Source of the DNA: Ignavibacteriales bacterium
Lineage (GTDB): Bacteria > Bacteroidota > Ignavibacteria > Ignavibacteriales > Melioribacteraceae
DNA: 12,223 bases
NCBI GenBank assembly: GCA_007280825.1
Contig: QYQI01000039.1
Span: forward strand, 1 to 12,223
Direction: 5' to 3'
Part shown: positions 1 through 7,466 of the stretch, piece after piece
Layout: each line of letters begins with the position of its first letter
How positions within the stretch are numbered: the stretch's first letter is position 1
Notes under the pieces: model-generated
Database searches by the model: none
What the model saw: the letters and a program-made list of their open reading frames with translations, nothing else
Told to the model about the DNA's origin: nothing
Position numbers and translations under genes: made by a program

Positions 1-187
1 GATCGAATTCATTTTCAATATAGTAAAAGGTAGTATTCGAAGCAAAATCAAATTTTGAATTAACTCACAATTTAGATGTGTAAAGTTAGATTTGTGATCC
101 GCTCAAAAGCAGCGATTTCGAGCATAATATGAAGTTTTTATAATCTTCTAGAAGAAATTGTTGGCAATGATCAGATCTATTTTAATT
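1..187. other. Non-coding stretch downstream of phoU
   Basis: No convincing open frame is present; the longest minus-strand frame starting with ATG is under 20 codons. It is the 3' flank of the phosphate operon and contains one inverted repeat at 101-123, listed separately. A gene could begin or end just outside the left edge, but nothing in this stretch shows it. Confidence 0.5.
101..123 (-). terminator. Possible terminator hairpin after the pst operon
   Basis: Arms GCTCGAAA and TTTTGAGC (minus strand) pair over 8 bp with one G-T wobble around a 7-nt loop, 65 nt past the phoU stop. There is no U-run after it, so it is either a weak terminator, a 3'-end protecting hairpin, or chance. Confidence 0.3.
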
Positions 188-856
188 TCAGCTGCGTTCA
201 AGTTTTTTTCTATGAGCAATAATCTGAGCATCAACATAAAATACTAAGTTCTCTGCAATATTAGTTGCATGATCTGCCAATCGTTCAATATTGCGAGACA
301 TAACGATAAGATGAGTACAAGCTTCAATTAATTCATTGTGAGTCTGCATTTTTGCGACAAGGAAATTAAATACTTGTTTATTCAACTTATCAACCTTTTC
401 ATCGCTGGCAATAACTTTACTTGCAAGCTCCGTATCATTTTTAATAAAAGAATCTATTGAATTCTTAAGCATCTCCTGTGCAGTGCGTGCCATATCAACT
501 ATTTGAGATTCTGAAATAAGAGAACGCTCATTACCGGCTTTCTTAACTCTTTGAGAAATGTTTACGGCAATATCTCCGCAGCGTTCTAAATTATTGTTAA
601 TCATTATTGCGGACATTACTAATCGTAAATCACTTGCTACCGGTTGAAAAAGTGCAAGTATGTTTTCACATTGAGTCTGGATCAAGTTATCGTAAGCATC
701 CACTTCAAGATCTTTCGACTTTACACCTTTGCATAACTCAATATTTCCGCTTTCTAAAGCGGTAATAACTTTATCAACCTGTTCATCAACAATTGATGCC
801 ATTTTGATAAGACTGGTTTTTAAATTTTCTATTTCTTCACTAAAATGTTCTTGCAT
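188..856 (-). CDS. phoU: Phosphate signalling/transport regulator PhoU
   Basis: PhoU is a cytoplasmic helical-bundle protein that links the Pst transporter to the PhoR/PhoB-type two-component system and damps phosphate uptake when phosphate is plentiful. The 222-residue product has the family length and the tandem PhoU-repeat pattern: one repeat around the segment containing PVASDLRLVMSAIMINNNLERCGD, with its E-R-x-GD metal-binding type motif, and a second around HLIVMSRNIERLADHATNIAE, with ERxxDHxxNIAE. I chose the ATG at 856 because AAAGGA lies 8 nt upstream; a TTG five codons earlier is the alternative. It begins 17 nt after the pstB stop and is the last gene of the operon, the usual place for phoU. 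Confidence 0.95.
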   Translation of the reverse strand: MQEHFSEEIENLKTSLIKMASIVDEQVDKVITALESGNIELCKGVKSKDLEVDAYDNLIQTQCENILALFQPVASDLRLVMSAIMINNNLERCGDIAVNISQRVKKAGNERSLISESQIVDMARTAQEMLKNSIDSFIKNDTELASKVIASDEKVDKLNKQVFNFLVAKMQTHNELIEACTHLIVMSRNIERLADHATNIAENLVFYVDAQIIAHRKKLERS

Positions 857-873
857 AAAATATCCTTTCAAAA

Positions 874-1638
874 TTATCCGAATCGTCCGCGGACATAATC
901 TTCAGTTTGTTTATTAGCTGGTGAAGTAAAAATTTTATTGGTCTCATCAAATTCAATGATCTTACCCATATAAAAAAATGCAGTGTAATTACTAACTCGG
1001 GCAGCTTGCTGCATGTTATGTGTTACAATAATGATCGTATAGTTTTTCTTTAGTTCAAAAATTAGGTCTTCAATTTTTGTTGTAGATATTGGATCAAGTG
1101 CGCTTGCAGGTTCATCCATTAAAAGGATTTCCGGATCTACAGCCAAAGCTCTTGCTATACATAAACGCTGCTGCTGTCCGCCGGAGAGTGATAGTCCGCT
1201 TTTATTGAGATCATCTTTTACTTCATCCCATAAAGCTGAGCGGAGAAGGCTTGTTTCTACAATTTCATCTAATTTTTTTTTGTCGGTAATTCCATTGATC
1301 TTGGGACCAAAAGCAACGTTTTCATATATGGATTTGGGAAATGGATTCGATTTCTGAAAAATCATACCGACTTTTTTTCTAAGTTCTACCACATCAATAT
1401 TTTTATCGTAAATATCAAGTTCACCAAGCAGTACTTTGCCGTCAACCTTAACGCCGTCAATCAAATCGTTCATCCTGTTTAGCGAACGTAAGAATGTAGA
1501 TTTTCCACAACCCGAAGGACCAATTAGAGCAGTCACTTTATTTTCGGGTATTTCAATAGAAATATTATCTAAAGCTTTTTTCTTACTATAATAAAGATTT
1601 AGATTTTCTACAACAATTTTAGGATTTTTAATTATCAA
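874..1638 (-). CDS. pstB: Phosphate ABC transporter ATP-binding protein PstB
   Basis: PstB is the cytoplasmic ATPase that powers high-affinity phosphate import through PstC/PstA. The 254-residue product has every nucleotide-binding motif: Walker A GPSGCGKS (40-47), Q-loop in MIFQKSNPFP (92-101), ABC signature LSGGQQQR (151-158), Walker B ILLMDEP (171-177), D-loop SALD and H-loop VTHN (205-208). The family-typical C-terminus ENVAFGP...TEDYVRGRFG is also present. The start is a TTG at 1638: there is no in-frame ATG before Walker A, and AGGA lies just upstream. The start sits 6 nt after the pstA stop, so translation is probably coupled. Confidence 0.97.
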   Translation of the reverse strand: MIIKNPKIVVENLNLYYSKKKALDNISIEIPENKVTALIGPSGCGKSTFLRSLNRMNDLIDGVKVDGKVLLGELDIYDKNIDVVELRKKVGMIFQKSNPFPKSIYENVAFGPKINGITDKKKLDEIVETSLLRSALWDEVKDDLNKSGLSLSGGQQQRLCIARALAVDPEILLMDEPASALDPISTTKIEDLIFELKKNYTIIIVTHNMQQAARVSNYTAFFYMGKIIEFDETNKIFTSPANKQTEDYVRGRFG

Positions 1639-1644
1639 ATATTC

Positions 1645-2547
1645 CTAAGCTTTTATTTTTTTTCTGAATCTATATCTAATAATTATTGCAACAAAAGATA
1701 AACTGAATGTGAGTATCAATAGAATGAATGCAGTTGCATATTGAATTCCCTTCGTAGCTTCTACATCGGTGGATTGAGTCGCCATCACATAAATATGATA
1801 GCCCAAATTCATAAATTGATCGGTGAGCTTATGAGGAAGTTGCGGAAGAAAATAAGCGACACCTGTGAAAAGAATCGGTGCAACTTCACCAGCACCGCGA
1901 CCAATTGCAAGAATTGCACCGGTCATTATTCCTGAAAGTGAATTTGGTACAACAATTTTACGAATGGTTTGCCATTTAGTAGCGCCGAGCGCAAGACCAC
2001 CGGCACGTAATTCATCTGGAACTGTTCGTAATGCTTCCTCAACAGAAACAATGACAACGGGAACAGTAAGAAATGCCATGGTTAAACTTGCCCAGAGTAA
2101 GTTTGGTTGTCCCCAATGTAGACGACCATCCGAATACATTGCTTTGTCCATACCGGCACCGATAAATTGAATAAAAAATCCAAGTCCGAATAATCCAAAT
2201 ACAATTGCAGGCACGCCAGATAAAGTGTTTACAGCAAAGCGAATCATTTTTGTAAATATCGAAGTCTTACTTGCATACTCACTGAGGTAGATTGCAGTAA
2301 TGGTTCCAATAGGTACACAAGCAATAGACATAATAAGAACAAGTAGAACAGTACCAACTATTGCGGGAAAAATTCCGCCTGCTGTCATTCCTTCTTTAGG
2401 ATTGCTTGTTAAGAATTCCCAGGTAAGATAGTTTTTCCCACCTATATAAATATCTAAAAGGATGTAAACTAAAGCAGAAATGATTATTAATGCTGCAAGT
2501 GCAGAAATAATAACTATAGATTTTCCAAGTAATTTGTTGTTCATCAT
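1645..2547 (-). CDS. pstA: Phosphate ABC transporter permease PstA
   Basis: PstA is one of the two inner-membrane channel subunits of the Pst importer. The 300-residue product has about six hydrophobic segments: an N-terminal helix around residues 10-32, further helices near 58-90, 105-130, 150-172 and 205-235, and a last one near 270-293. The coupling motif EALRTVPDELRAGGLALGATKWQT is the binding-protein-dependent permease EAA loop that contacts PstB. The start ATG overlaps the pstC stop in an ATGA (2544-2547), the classic sign of coupled translation of two subunits needed in equal amounts. The C-terminus is basic (RYRFRKKIKA), fitting a cytoplasmic end. Confidence 0.96.
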   Translation of the reverse strand: MMNNKLLGKSIVIISALAALIIISALVYILLDIYIGGKNYLTWEFLTSNPKEGMTAGGIFPAIVGTVLLVLIMSIACVPIGTITAIYLSEYASKTSIFTKMIRFAVNTLSGVPAIVFGLFGLGFFIQFIGAGMDKAMYSDGRLHWGQPNLLWASLTMAFLTVPVVIVSVEEALRTVPDELRAGGLALGATKWQTIRKIVVPNSLSGIMTGAILAIGRGAGEVAPILFTGVAYFLPQLPHKLTDQFMNLGYHIYVMATQSTDVEATKGIQYATAFILLILTFSLSFVAIIIRYRFRKKIKA

Positions 2548-3581
2548 TCGCCCCGGAATCTCTTCATCAATTTAGCGCGAACATAAAATTCTGCAATTGC
2601 ATTTATAATAAAAGTTATCACAAACAACAAAGCGCCAATGAAAAACAAAACTGTGTAGTGTGTATCCCCAACAACAACTTCAGCCATCTCTGCGCCAATA
2701 GTAGCAGACATAGTTCTAACTGGTTCAAAAATATTAAATGAAGATAACGGTGCGTTTCCTGTTGCCATTAATAATATCATCGTCTCACCGAATGCACGTC
2801 CAAATCCCAAAAGTAAAGCAGCAAAAATTCCGGGTGTAGCCGCCGGCATTATTACAAAGAGAGCTGTCTGCCATTTAGTTGCACCAAGTGCAAGACTCGC
2901 TTCAGAAAAATATTTTGGTACTGCGGTTAGAGCATCCTCTGTAACAGTATAAATGATTGGAATAATTGCGAATGCCATTGCGACCCCGCCAGTAAAAGCA
3001 TTAAGTCTATAAGTAAGTCCAAAAACACTTTGGAAAAAAGTAGCTATGGTCATTAAAGCAAAAAATCCTATAACAACTGAAGGAAAACTTGCAAGCAGTT
3101 CAATTGCGGGTTTTATTATTTCTTTTAATCTCTTAGAAGCGAATAATGCAGAAAAGATCGCTGCAAGAATTGCAAGTGGAGCTCCGAATAGAATAGCCAG
3201 AATTGTAGCTTTCAAACTGCCTATAAACAAAGGCAATAATCCGTATTTTGGATTTTCGCTTACAGGCTGCCATTCTTTTTGAGTTAAATTTTTAAATGAA
3301 GCAGCATCTTCGGAACCGGAAGAGAATGAAGAATAATTGTCTTTACTGGATTGTGCAGATTCATCACCATACGATTCAGATTTTGAAAATTCTTGAGACA
3401 CTGCTTTCTTTTCAGTATGAAAAAATATTGGAGTGGCTTCACGGAAAACAAAGACAAAAATCAAAATGATTATGGCGAAGGATGTAAATGATACTAATTT
3501 GATTGTATTTTCAGCAAGAAACTCACTCAACCTAAATTTACGGCTGAGTGAGTTTTTGCTTTCCCTTTTCTTATTCTGCAT
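2544..3581 (-). CDS. pstC: Phosphate ABC transporter permease PstC, with Ser-rich loop
   Basis: PstC pairs with PstA to form the phosphate channel in the inner membrane. The 345-residue product has an N-terminal helix at about 28-47, then five further membrane segments from about residue 115. The EAA-type loop EDALTAVPKYFSEASLALGATKWQT is the PstB contact. The unusual part is residues 57-100, between the first and second helices and so predicted periplasmic. It is rich in Ser, Asp, Glu and Lys and poor in hydrophobic residues, and makes the protein somewhat longer than the usual 300-320. The start ATG at 3581 is 23 nt after the pstS stop and lacks a strong ribosome binding site. Confidence 0.95.
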   Translation of the reverse strand: MQNKKRESKNSLSRKFRLSEFLAENTIKLVSFTSFAIIILIFVFVFREATPIFFHTEKKAVSQEFSKSESYGDESAQSSKDNYSSFSSGSEDAASFKNLTQKEWQPVSENPKYGLLPLFIGSLKATILAILFGAPLAILAAIFSALFASKRLKEIIKPAIELLASFPSVVIGFFALMTIATFFQSVFGLTYRLNAFTGGVAMAFAIIPIIYTVTEDALTAVPKYFSEASLALGATKWQTALFVIMPAATPGIFAALLLGFGRAFGETMILLMATGNAPLSSFNIFEPVRTMSATIGAEMAEVVVGDTHYTVLFFIGALLFVITFIINAIAEFYVRAKLMKRFRGE

Positions 3582-3604
3582 CGGAATTATTTATATAATT
3601 AAAT

Positions 3605-4429
3605 TTATTTAACAGGGAAGTAACCAACCTTAGTTACAATATCCTGCCCTTCTTTACTTAAGATCCAATCGATGTAATCTTTTATTTCACCAGTTGGACG
3701 GACTTTAAGATACATATAAAGATAACGAGTGATTGGATAGGTATTATTTTTAATTGTTTCTTCTGATGGAGTATAAGCCGGTGATTTATCATCTTTTTTT
3801 ACAGCAGCATACTTTATTCCTTTAGCATAAGCAGCACCACCATAACCAATTGCATTTTGATCTTTAACAACAGCATTTACAACTGCTGCGGTTCCAGGTA
3901 AGCTCTGCATCGTTGAAGTATAATCTTCTCCACCAAGAACATTATCTTTAAAATAAACATATGTACCGGAACTGTTCTCTCTTCCGTAAACAATTATCTT
4001 TGCATCTTTACCGCCAACTTGTTTCCAGTTCGTAAATTTGCCTGTGTATATATCTTTAATCTGTTGTAGTGTGAGTTCTTTTACAGAGTTGCTTTCATTG
4101 AGGTAAACGCTTAAACCATCCTTTGCAGCTTTAACTTCGACACCTAATGTATTATAACGCGCTTTTAATTTCTCTCTCTCACTTGCTTTCATTGGTCTGG
4201 GTGCATCACAGATGTCTGTTGCACCGTTTATCAATGCAGCAATACCAATACCTGAACCGCCGCCTGTAACTTGTATAGTAATGCCCGGATGAGATTCCAT
4301 ATATTTTTCAGCCCAGCGTTGAGCAAGAATTACCATTGTATCCGATCCTTTTACCGTAATTACTTTATTATCAGCGGTAAAACCAAAAGCAAATACTGCT
4401 AACAATAACAATACTATTATATTTTTCAT
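3605..4429 (-). CDS. pstS: Periplasmic phosphate-binding protein PstS
   Basis: PstS captures phosphate in the periplasm and hands it to PstC/PstA. The 274-residue precursor begins with a signal peptide (MKN then a hydrophobic run to about residue 17; likely cleavage after FGFTA). There is no lipobox Cys, so it should be a soluble periplasmic protein. Phosphate-ligand motifs are visible: GSDTM (28-32), TGGGSGIGI (55-63) and GRENSSGTY (149-157), plus the family segment AIGYGGAAYA. The ATG at 4429 has GAGGAAA upstream. A phosphate-box-like repeat core lies at 4480-4496, so pstS probably has its own promoter as well as read-through from the porin gene. Confidence 0.96.
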   Translation of the reverse strand: MKNIIVLLLLAVFAFGFTADNKVITVKGSDTMVILAQRWAEKYMESHPGITIQVTGGGSGIGIAALINGATDICDAPRPMKASEREKLKARYNTLGVEVKAAKDGLSVYLNESNSVKELTLQQIKDIYTGKFTNWKQVGGKDAKIIVYGRENSSGTYVYFKDNVLGGEDYTSTMQSLPGTAAVVNAVVKDQNAIGYGGAAYAKGIKYAAVKKDDKSPAYTPSEETIKNNTYPITRYLYMYLKVRPTGEIKDYIDWILSKEGQDIVTKVGYFPVK

Positions 4430-4468
4430 TTTTTCCTCTTTATTGTATTCAAATATTAATTTTTTTAT

Positions 4469-4496
4469 CGACAGTTACTGTTAAGAAATTGTTAAG
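4469..4496 (-). promoter_or_regulatory. Pho box upstream of pstS (two strong 11-bp units)
   Basis: On the plus strand GTTAAG occurs at 4480-4485 and 4491-4496, exactly 11 bp apart with spacer AAATT; a third unit in register at 4469 (CGACAG) is poor. A TTTG-type element (AATATTTG, minus strand, 4450-4457) lies 11 bp further on, toward pstS. Twenty-two consecutive bases (4479-4500) are identical to 10624-10645 in the array before the 74-aa gene. The site abuts the porin stop codon. Direct hexamers at 11-bp period match how OmpR-family PhoB/PhoP regulators bind. Confidence 0.75.
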
Positions 4497-4498
4497 TT

Positions 4499-5776
4499 TT
4501 AGAACTTATACTGAATTCTGAATGTAAATACATTATCCTTCAAATCACTATTAAATGCTGCAAGTTTGGATGAAGTTTCGTTAGAGACACTATCATAGTA
4601 AAAAACAAGTTTAACATTATCGTCCCAGTAATGAACCAAACCAATTCCTAAAGTTGAATATTTAATATCAGGAGCTCCTAACTTTGCTGCTGCATTTGCA
4701 CCTATATCATCACCGGCGACATCGGAATTAGGATCGTAAACATCATATTTAAGAACGAATTGATTTTTTTCTCCTAAGTTCTGAACCCACATTAAATAGT
4801 ATCCCATAAAGTTTCTTAGATAAATGTCACCTGACGGGGCTGCAGTATATGAAGCGTTGCTTGAACTTGATCCAGCTTGCTTTCCTGAGATGTATTCACC
4901 ACGAAGAGTAAATCTTCCAAGCAAAGGTAATTCATAATATAATTGCAAATCTGCACCCAGATAAGATCTATCGGCATCATCCGAGGGAATGGTAGTTGTT
5001 GCAAGAGTGGGACTATTAACTGTTATTAATGATTTGCCCGCAGGAACAATAACTTTACCCATATAAGCGGAAATACCTCCGTCAATAGCTAAGTTTTCAT
5101 CCACAAATGGAAATGAAAATCCGAGTCGACCAATAAAATCTTTATTGTTATCTGTCTCAGGATTTACACCATTACCGGCAAATAATCCGGCTTTTAAGTT
5201 AAAATAACTTAGCGGGCCTTCTTGAGGTCTTACTTCTAATTTGAATCCTAAATCTCTTTCACCAGGGAATAATGTTTGAAATAATCTTGAACGTTCAGGA
5301 CTTTCTCTGTTGCTTGAAGAATAAGATATTTCAAAACCAAAAGGACGATCAAAAATACCTGCGGTTAATCCAAATGTTTTCATCCATGGTTCGATAAACG
5401 AAACGTAAGCATCCTTTGTAGCAAATCCTTTTTCAGTAATATCAACTTGAACAACAAATTGAGTAAGATCGTTATCATAATTAAATTTAACTCTGCCTCT
5501 TCTGACCATAAATCTATTATGCATTCCTGCAGCAAAATTTCCGCCCGCAAATGTGGCGGCTCCGTCAGATTCAATTGATTGAAACTGAGATTGGATATAG
5601 CCCGATATTTTAATTTTCTTTAAAGCATCTACCGTTGCTTTTGTTTCAAGATATGATTCATTTAAACCGGTAAGAGCATCTTTTACCTCGCCAACTTTCG
5701 CAGCAGTAGAATCTTGAGCAAAATTAACCGCTGCAAACAAAACCAATATTATCGAAATGGTGTAGATTTTTTTCAT
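4499..5776 (-). CDS. Phosphate-selective outer-membrane porin (OprO/OprP type)
   Basis: This is a trimeric beta-barrel family protein expected to let phosphate or polyphosphate cross the outer membrane to PstS. The 425-residue product starts with a signal peptide (MKKIYTISIILVLFAAVNFA, cleaved near QD). A short heptad-like segment follows (KVGEVKDALTGLNESYLETKATVDALKK), as in many family members, then KISGYIQSQFQ, which opens the barrel. Alternating aromatic strands continue to the end, and the last residue is Phe (FTFRIQYKF), the insertion signal of outer-membrane barrels. I chose the ATG at 5776 because AAAAGGA precedes it and the signal peptide starts there; an ATG 12 codons earlier (5812) would put the charged MPITKKYKRNLS before it. 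It is the first gene of the pst operon, under a four-unit Pho array. Confidence 0.9.
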   Translation of the reverse strand: MKKIYTISIILVLFAAVNFAQDSTAAKVGEVKDALTGLNESYLETKATVDALKKIKISGYIQSQFQSIESDGAATFAGGNFAAGMHNRFMVRRGRVKFNYDNDLTQFVVQVDITEKGFATKDAYVSFIEPWMKTFGLTAGIFDRPFGFEISYSSSNRESPERSRLFQTLFPGERDLGFKLEVRPQEGPLSYFNLKAGLFAGNGVNPETDNNKDFIGRLGFSFPFVDENLAIDGGISAYMGKVIVPAGKSLITVNSPTLATTTIPSDDADRSYLGADLQLYYELPLLGRFTLRGEYISGKQAGSSSSNASYTAAPSGDIYLRNFMGYYLMWVQNLGEKNQFVLKYDVYDPNSDVAGDDIGANAAAKLGAPDIKYSTLGIGLVHYWDDNVKLVFYYDSVSNETSSKLAAFNSDLKDNVFTFRIQYKF

Positions 5777-5809
5777 ACTAAGATTCCTTTTATATTTTTT
5801 TGTGATGGG

Positions 5810-5817
5810 CAAACTTA
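5810..5817 (-). promoter_or_regulatory. Bacteroidota-type -7 promoter element of the porin
   Basis: Minus-strand TAAGTTTG matches TAnnTTTG exactly. It lies 10 bp downstream of the nearest Pho repeat and 33 bp upstream of the chosen porin ATG, which fits an activator occupying the -35 region. Confidence 0.6.
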
Positions 5818-5822
5818 TATTT

Positions 5823-5866
5823 TGAATGTTAACTCAATGTTACGCTAATGTTAAGGAATTGTTAAG
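5823..5866 (-). promoter_or_regulatory. Four-unit Pho box upstream of the porin-pst operon
   Basis: Four tandem 11-bp units run through this stretch. On the plus strand the core hexamers are GTTAAC (5828), GTTACG (5839), GTTAAG (5850) and GTTAAG (5861), all exactly 11 bp apart, with AT-rich spacers TCAAT, CTAAT and GAATT. Read toward the porin the unit is CTTAAC-N5, close to the TTAACA-type repeats bound by PhoP-class regulators. Four in-register units, gene context and a second near-copy at 10603-10641 make this a confident phosphate-response site; the regulator itself is not in the window. Confidence 0.85.
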
Positions 5867-5953
5867 GTTTTCAACCGAAAGTTTTTGGCAAATTGTGAAA
5901 ATGAGACGCGATAATAGAAAAGATTTAGTTCAGCTTAAAGCCTTATTGAAAAC

Positions 5954-6059
5954 GTTGCGAGATTTAATAATTATTTAATATTGTGGACTTGATGATGTAG
6001 AGTATATTGCAGCGAAAATTTAATTCTTCTCGAATTGAATTGTACGCAACTAGTTTTTT
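5954..6059 (+). promoter_or_regulatory. Possible structured leader with hairpin and T-run before the glycosyltransferases
   Basis: AATTTAATTC (6017-6026) pairs with GAATTGAATT (6032-6041) as a 10-bp stem with one G-T wobble and a 5-nt loop. GTTGCG (5954-5959) can pair with CGCAAC (6045-6050) to enclose it, and six T residues follow at 6054-6059. It could be an attenuator or a small-RNA terminator, but the main stem is AT-only apart from its loop end, so chance is possible. Confidence 0.3.
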
Positions 6060-6114
6060 CATTTTAACAACTCGGATTCGAATATTTCTCCACAACTAAA
6101 TATTTATACTCCTT

Positions 6115-7464
6115 ATGGAAATAGAACAACAAATAACTCCCGAAGTTGAGAAGAGTTCAAAAAAAGTTTGGGTTATAACAGCCGATATGGGTTACGGTCA
6201 TCAGCGTGCAGTCTATCCTTTACGAGATGCGGCTGAAGACGGTATTATCACAGTAGGGTCAGGGCACGCTGCATCAAAGAACGAAGAAAAATTATGGAAG
6301 CGTGTTCTCAACGGATATGAATTTATTTCACGGGCAAAAGGAATTCCAATTATTGGAAATCCTCTCTTTAATTTATTCGACACCTTCATGCACATACCAT
6401 CTCCCTATCCCATGAGAGATCTTTCCAACAAGACATTACAAGTTGCTATTCTAGAATCGAGCATTAATAAAGGATTATGTTTAGGAATGCTTGAGACTGT
6501 AAAAACTAAGGATTTACCGGTCGTCACTTCTTTTTACGCAACTGCAATTGCAGCAGATATGAAAGGATTTCAATCTGTCTATTGTATAATATGTGATGCC
6601 GATATAAACCGTGTTTGGGTTGCCAAGGAACCCTGGGAAAGTAGAATTGAATATTTTGTACCATGCGGTAAAGCTGCACAAAGACTAAAAGCGTACGGCG
6701 TTCAAGACGAAAAAATTTTCACTACAGGTTTTCCTTTACCAATTGAATTACTTGGAGATAGAGATTTAACAATATTGAAAGCTGATCTTGCTCAAAGATT
6801 AGATTATCTGGATCCTGAGAATATATTTTGGCGGAGACATAAAAGGAACGTAAAACATTTTTTGGGGAAAGAGAATTGCATCCCAAGAAAAGATAGAAAA
6901 TTTACTATAACATATGCTGTTGGCGGAGCTGGCGCTCAAAAAGAGATTGGTGAAAAGATTGCGATAAGTCTAAAAACTAAGATACTTAATGATGAAGTAA
7001 AGCTTGTACTTGTTGCGGGAATAAGAAAGGAAGTGAAAGATTTTTTTGACTCGGTAAAAGAGAAAATCACTAATGATGATTCTAAAATTGAAATAGTATA
7101 TGCCGATTCGTTGTACGAATATTTTGACAAATTTAACGGAATACTAAAGTACACCGATGTTCTCTGGACGAAACCAAGTGAGTTGTCATTTTATTGTGCA
7201 TTAGGAATTCCAATCATCGTTGCCCCGCCCATCGGTTCACAAGAAAAGTTTAATGCGAAATGGTTATATGAAGTTCAGGCCGGTATTAAACAAGAGAATC
7301 CCGATTACACAGATCAATGGCTCTTTGAATCATTAAACAAAGGAAGATTAGCTGAAGCTGCGTGGTCCGGATTTTTGAAGGCAAGAAAATTAGGCACGTT
7401 CAAAATTTTAGAAATACTAGAGTCAGGTAAAATGATCTCTGAAAAATCCCCCGTTATGAGATAA
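6115..7464 (+). CDS. GT-B glycosyltransferase, MGDG-synthase/MurG-like
   Basis: This probably transfers a sugar from a nucleotide donor to a lipid at the inner face of the membrane. The 449-residue product shows the two-lobed GT-B layout. Near the N-terminus ADMGYGHQRAV (23-33) is a form of the GGGH-x-A motif that opens the MGDG-synthase/UgtP family. The C-terminal lobe begins at KFTITYAVGGAGAQKEIG (about 261-278), and the donor-site region is TKPSELSFYCALGIPII then PPIGSQEKFNAKWL (about 351-384), equivalent to the TKPGG...E and PGQE..N signatures. It departs from the classical family in having Tyr in GYGH, Ser instead of Gly in TKPS, and a long insert at 228-260 rich in Arg, Lys and His. There is no signal peptide. 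Donor sugar and acceptor cannot be read from sequence. The next gene starts 2 nt after its stop. Confidence 0.75.
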   Translation: MEIEQQITPEVEKSSKKVWVITADMGYGHQRAVYPLRDAAEDGIITVGSGHAASKNEEKLWKRVLNGYEFISRAKGIPIIGNPLFNLFDTFMHIPSPYPMRDLSNKTLQVAILESSINKGLCLGMLETVKTKDLPVVTSFYATAIAADMKGFQSVYCIICDADINRVWVAKEPWESRIEYFVPCGKAAQRLKAYGVQDEKIFTTGFPLPIELLGDRDLTILKADLAQRLDYLDPENIFWRRHKRNVKHFLGKENCIPRKDRKFTITYAVGGAGAQKEIGEKIAISLKTKILNDEVKLVLVAGIRKEVKDFFDSVKEKITNDDSKIEIVYADSLYEYFDKFNGILKYTDVLWTKPSELSFYCALGIPIIVAPPIGSQEKFNAKWLYEVQAGIKQENPDYTDQWLFESLNKGRLAEAAWSGFLKARKLGTFKILEILESGKMISEKSPVMR

Positions 7465-7466
7465 AA

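Larger units (their letters stand above)
5777..6114. other. Divergent control region between porin and glycosyltransferase genes
   Basis: No gene is visible. The porin-proximal part holds the Pho array (5823-5866) and the TAnnTTTG element (5810-5817). The part nearer the glycosyltransferase operon holds an inverted-repeat region with a T-run (5954-6059). The plus-strand start at 6115 has no purine-rich ribosome binding site (ACTCCTT precedes it), and I could not pick a convincing plus-strand promoter. Confidence 0.6.

Noticed and set aside
1741..2170. Plus-strand frames inside pstA
   Set aside because: They are antisense to strongly conserved permease motifs and have low-complexity translations without family features.
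4816..5574. Minus-strand alternative frames within the porin gene
   Set aside because: Overlapping frames of the porin with improbable composition; the porin frame is continuous with a signal peptide and terminal Phe.
5880..6114. Pho box directed at the glycosyltransferase operon
   Set aside because: Single hexamer-like words (CTTAAA near 5935, TTTAAC near 6063) lack in-register 11-bp partners, so I do not claim phosphate control of these genes from sequence alone.
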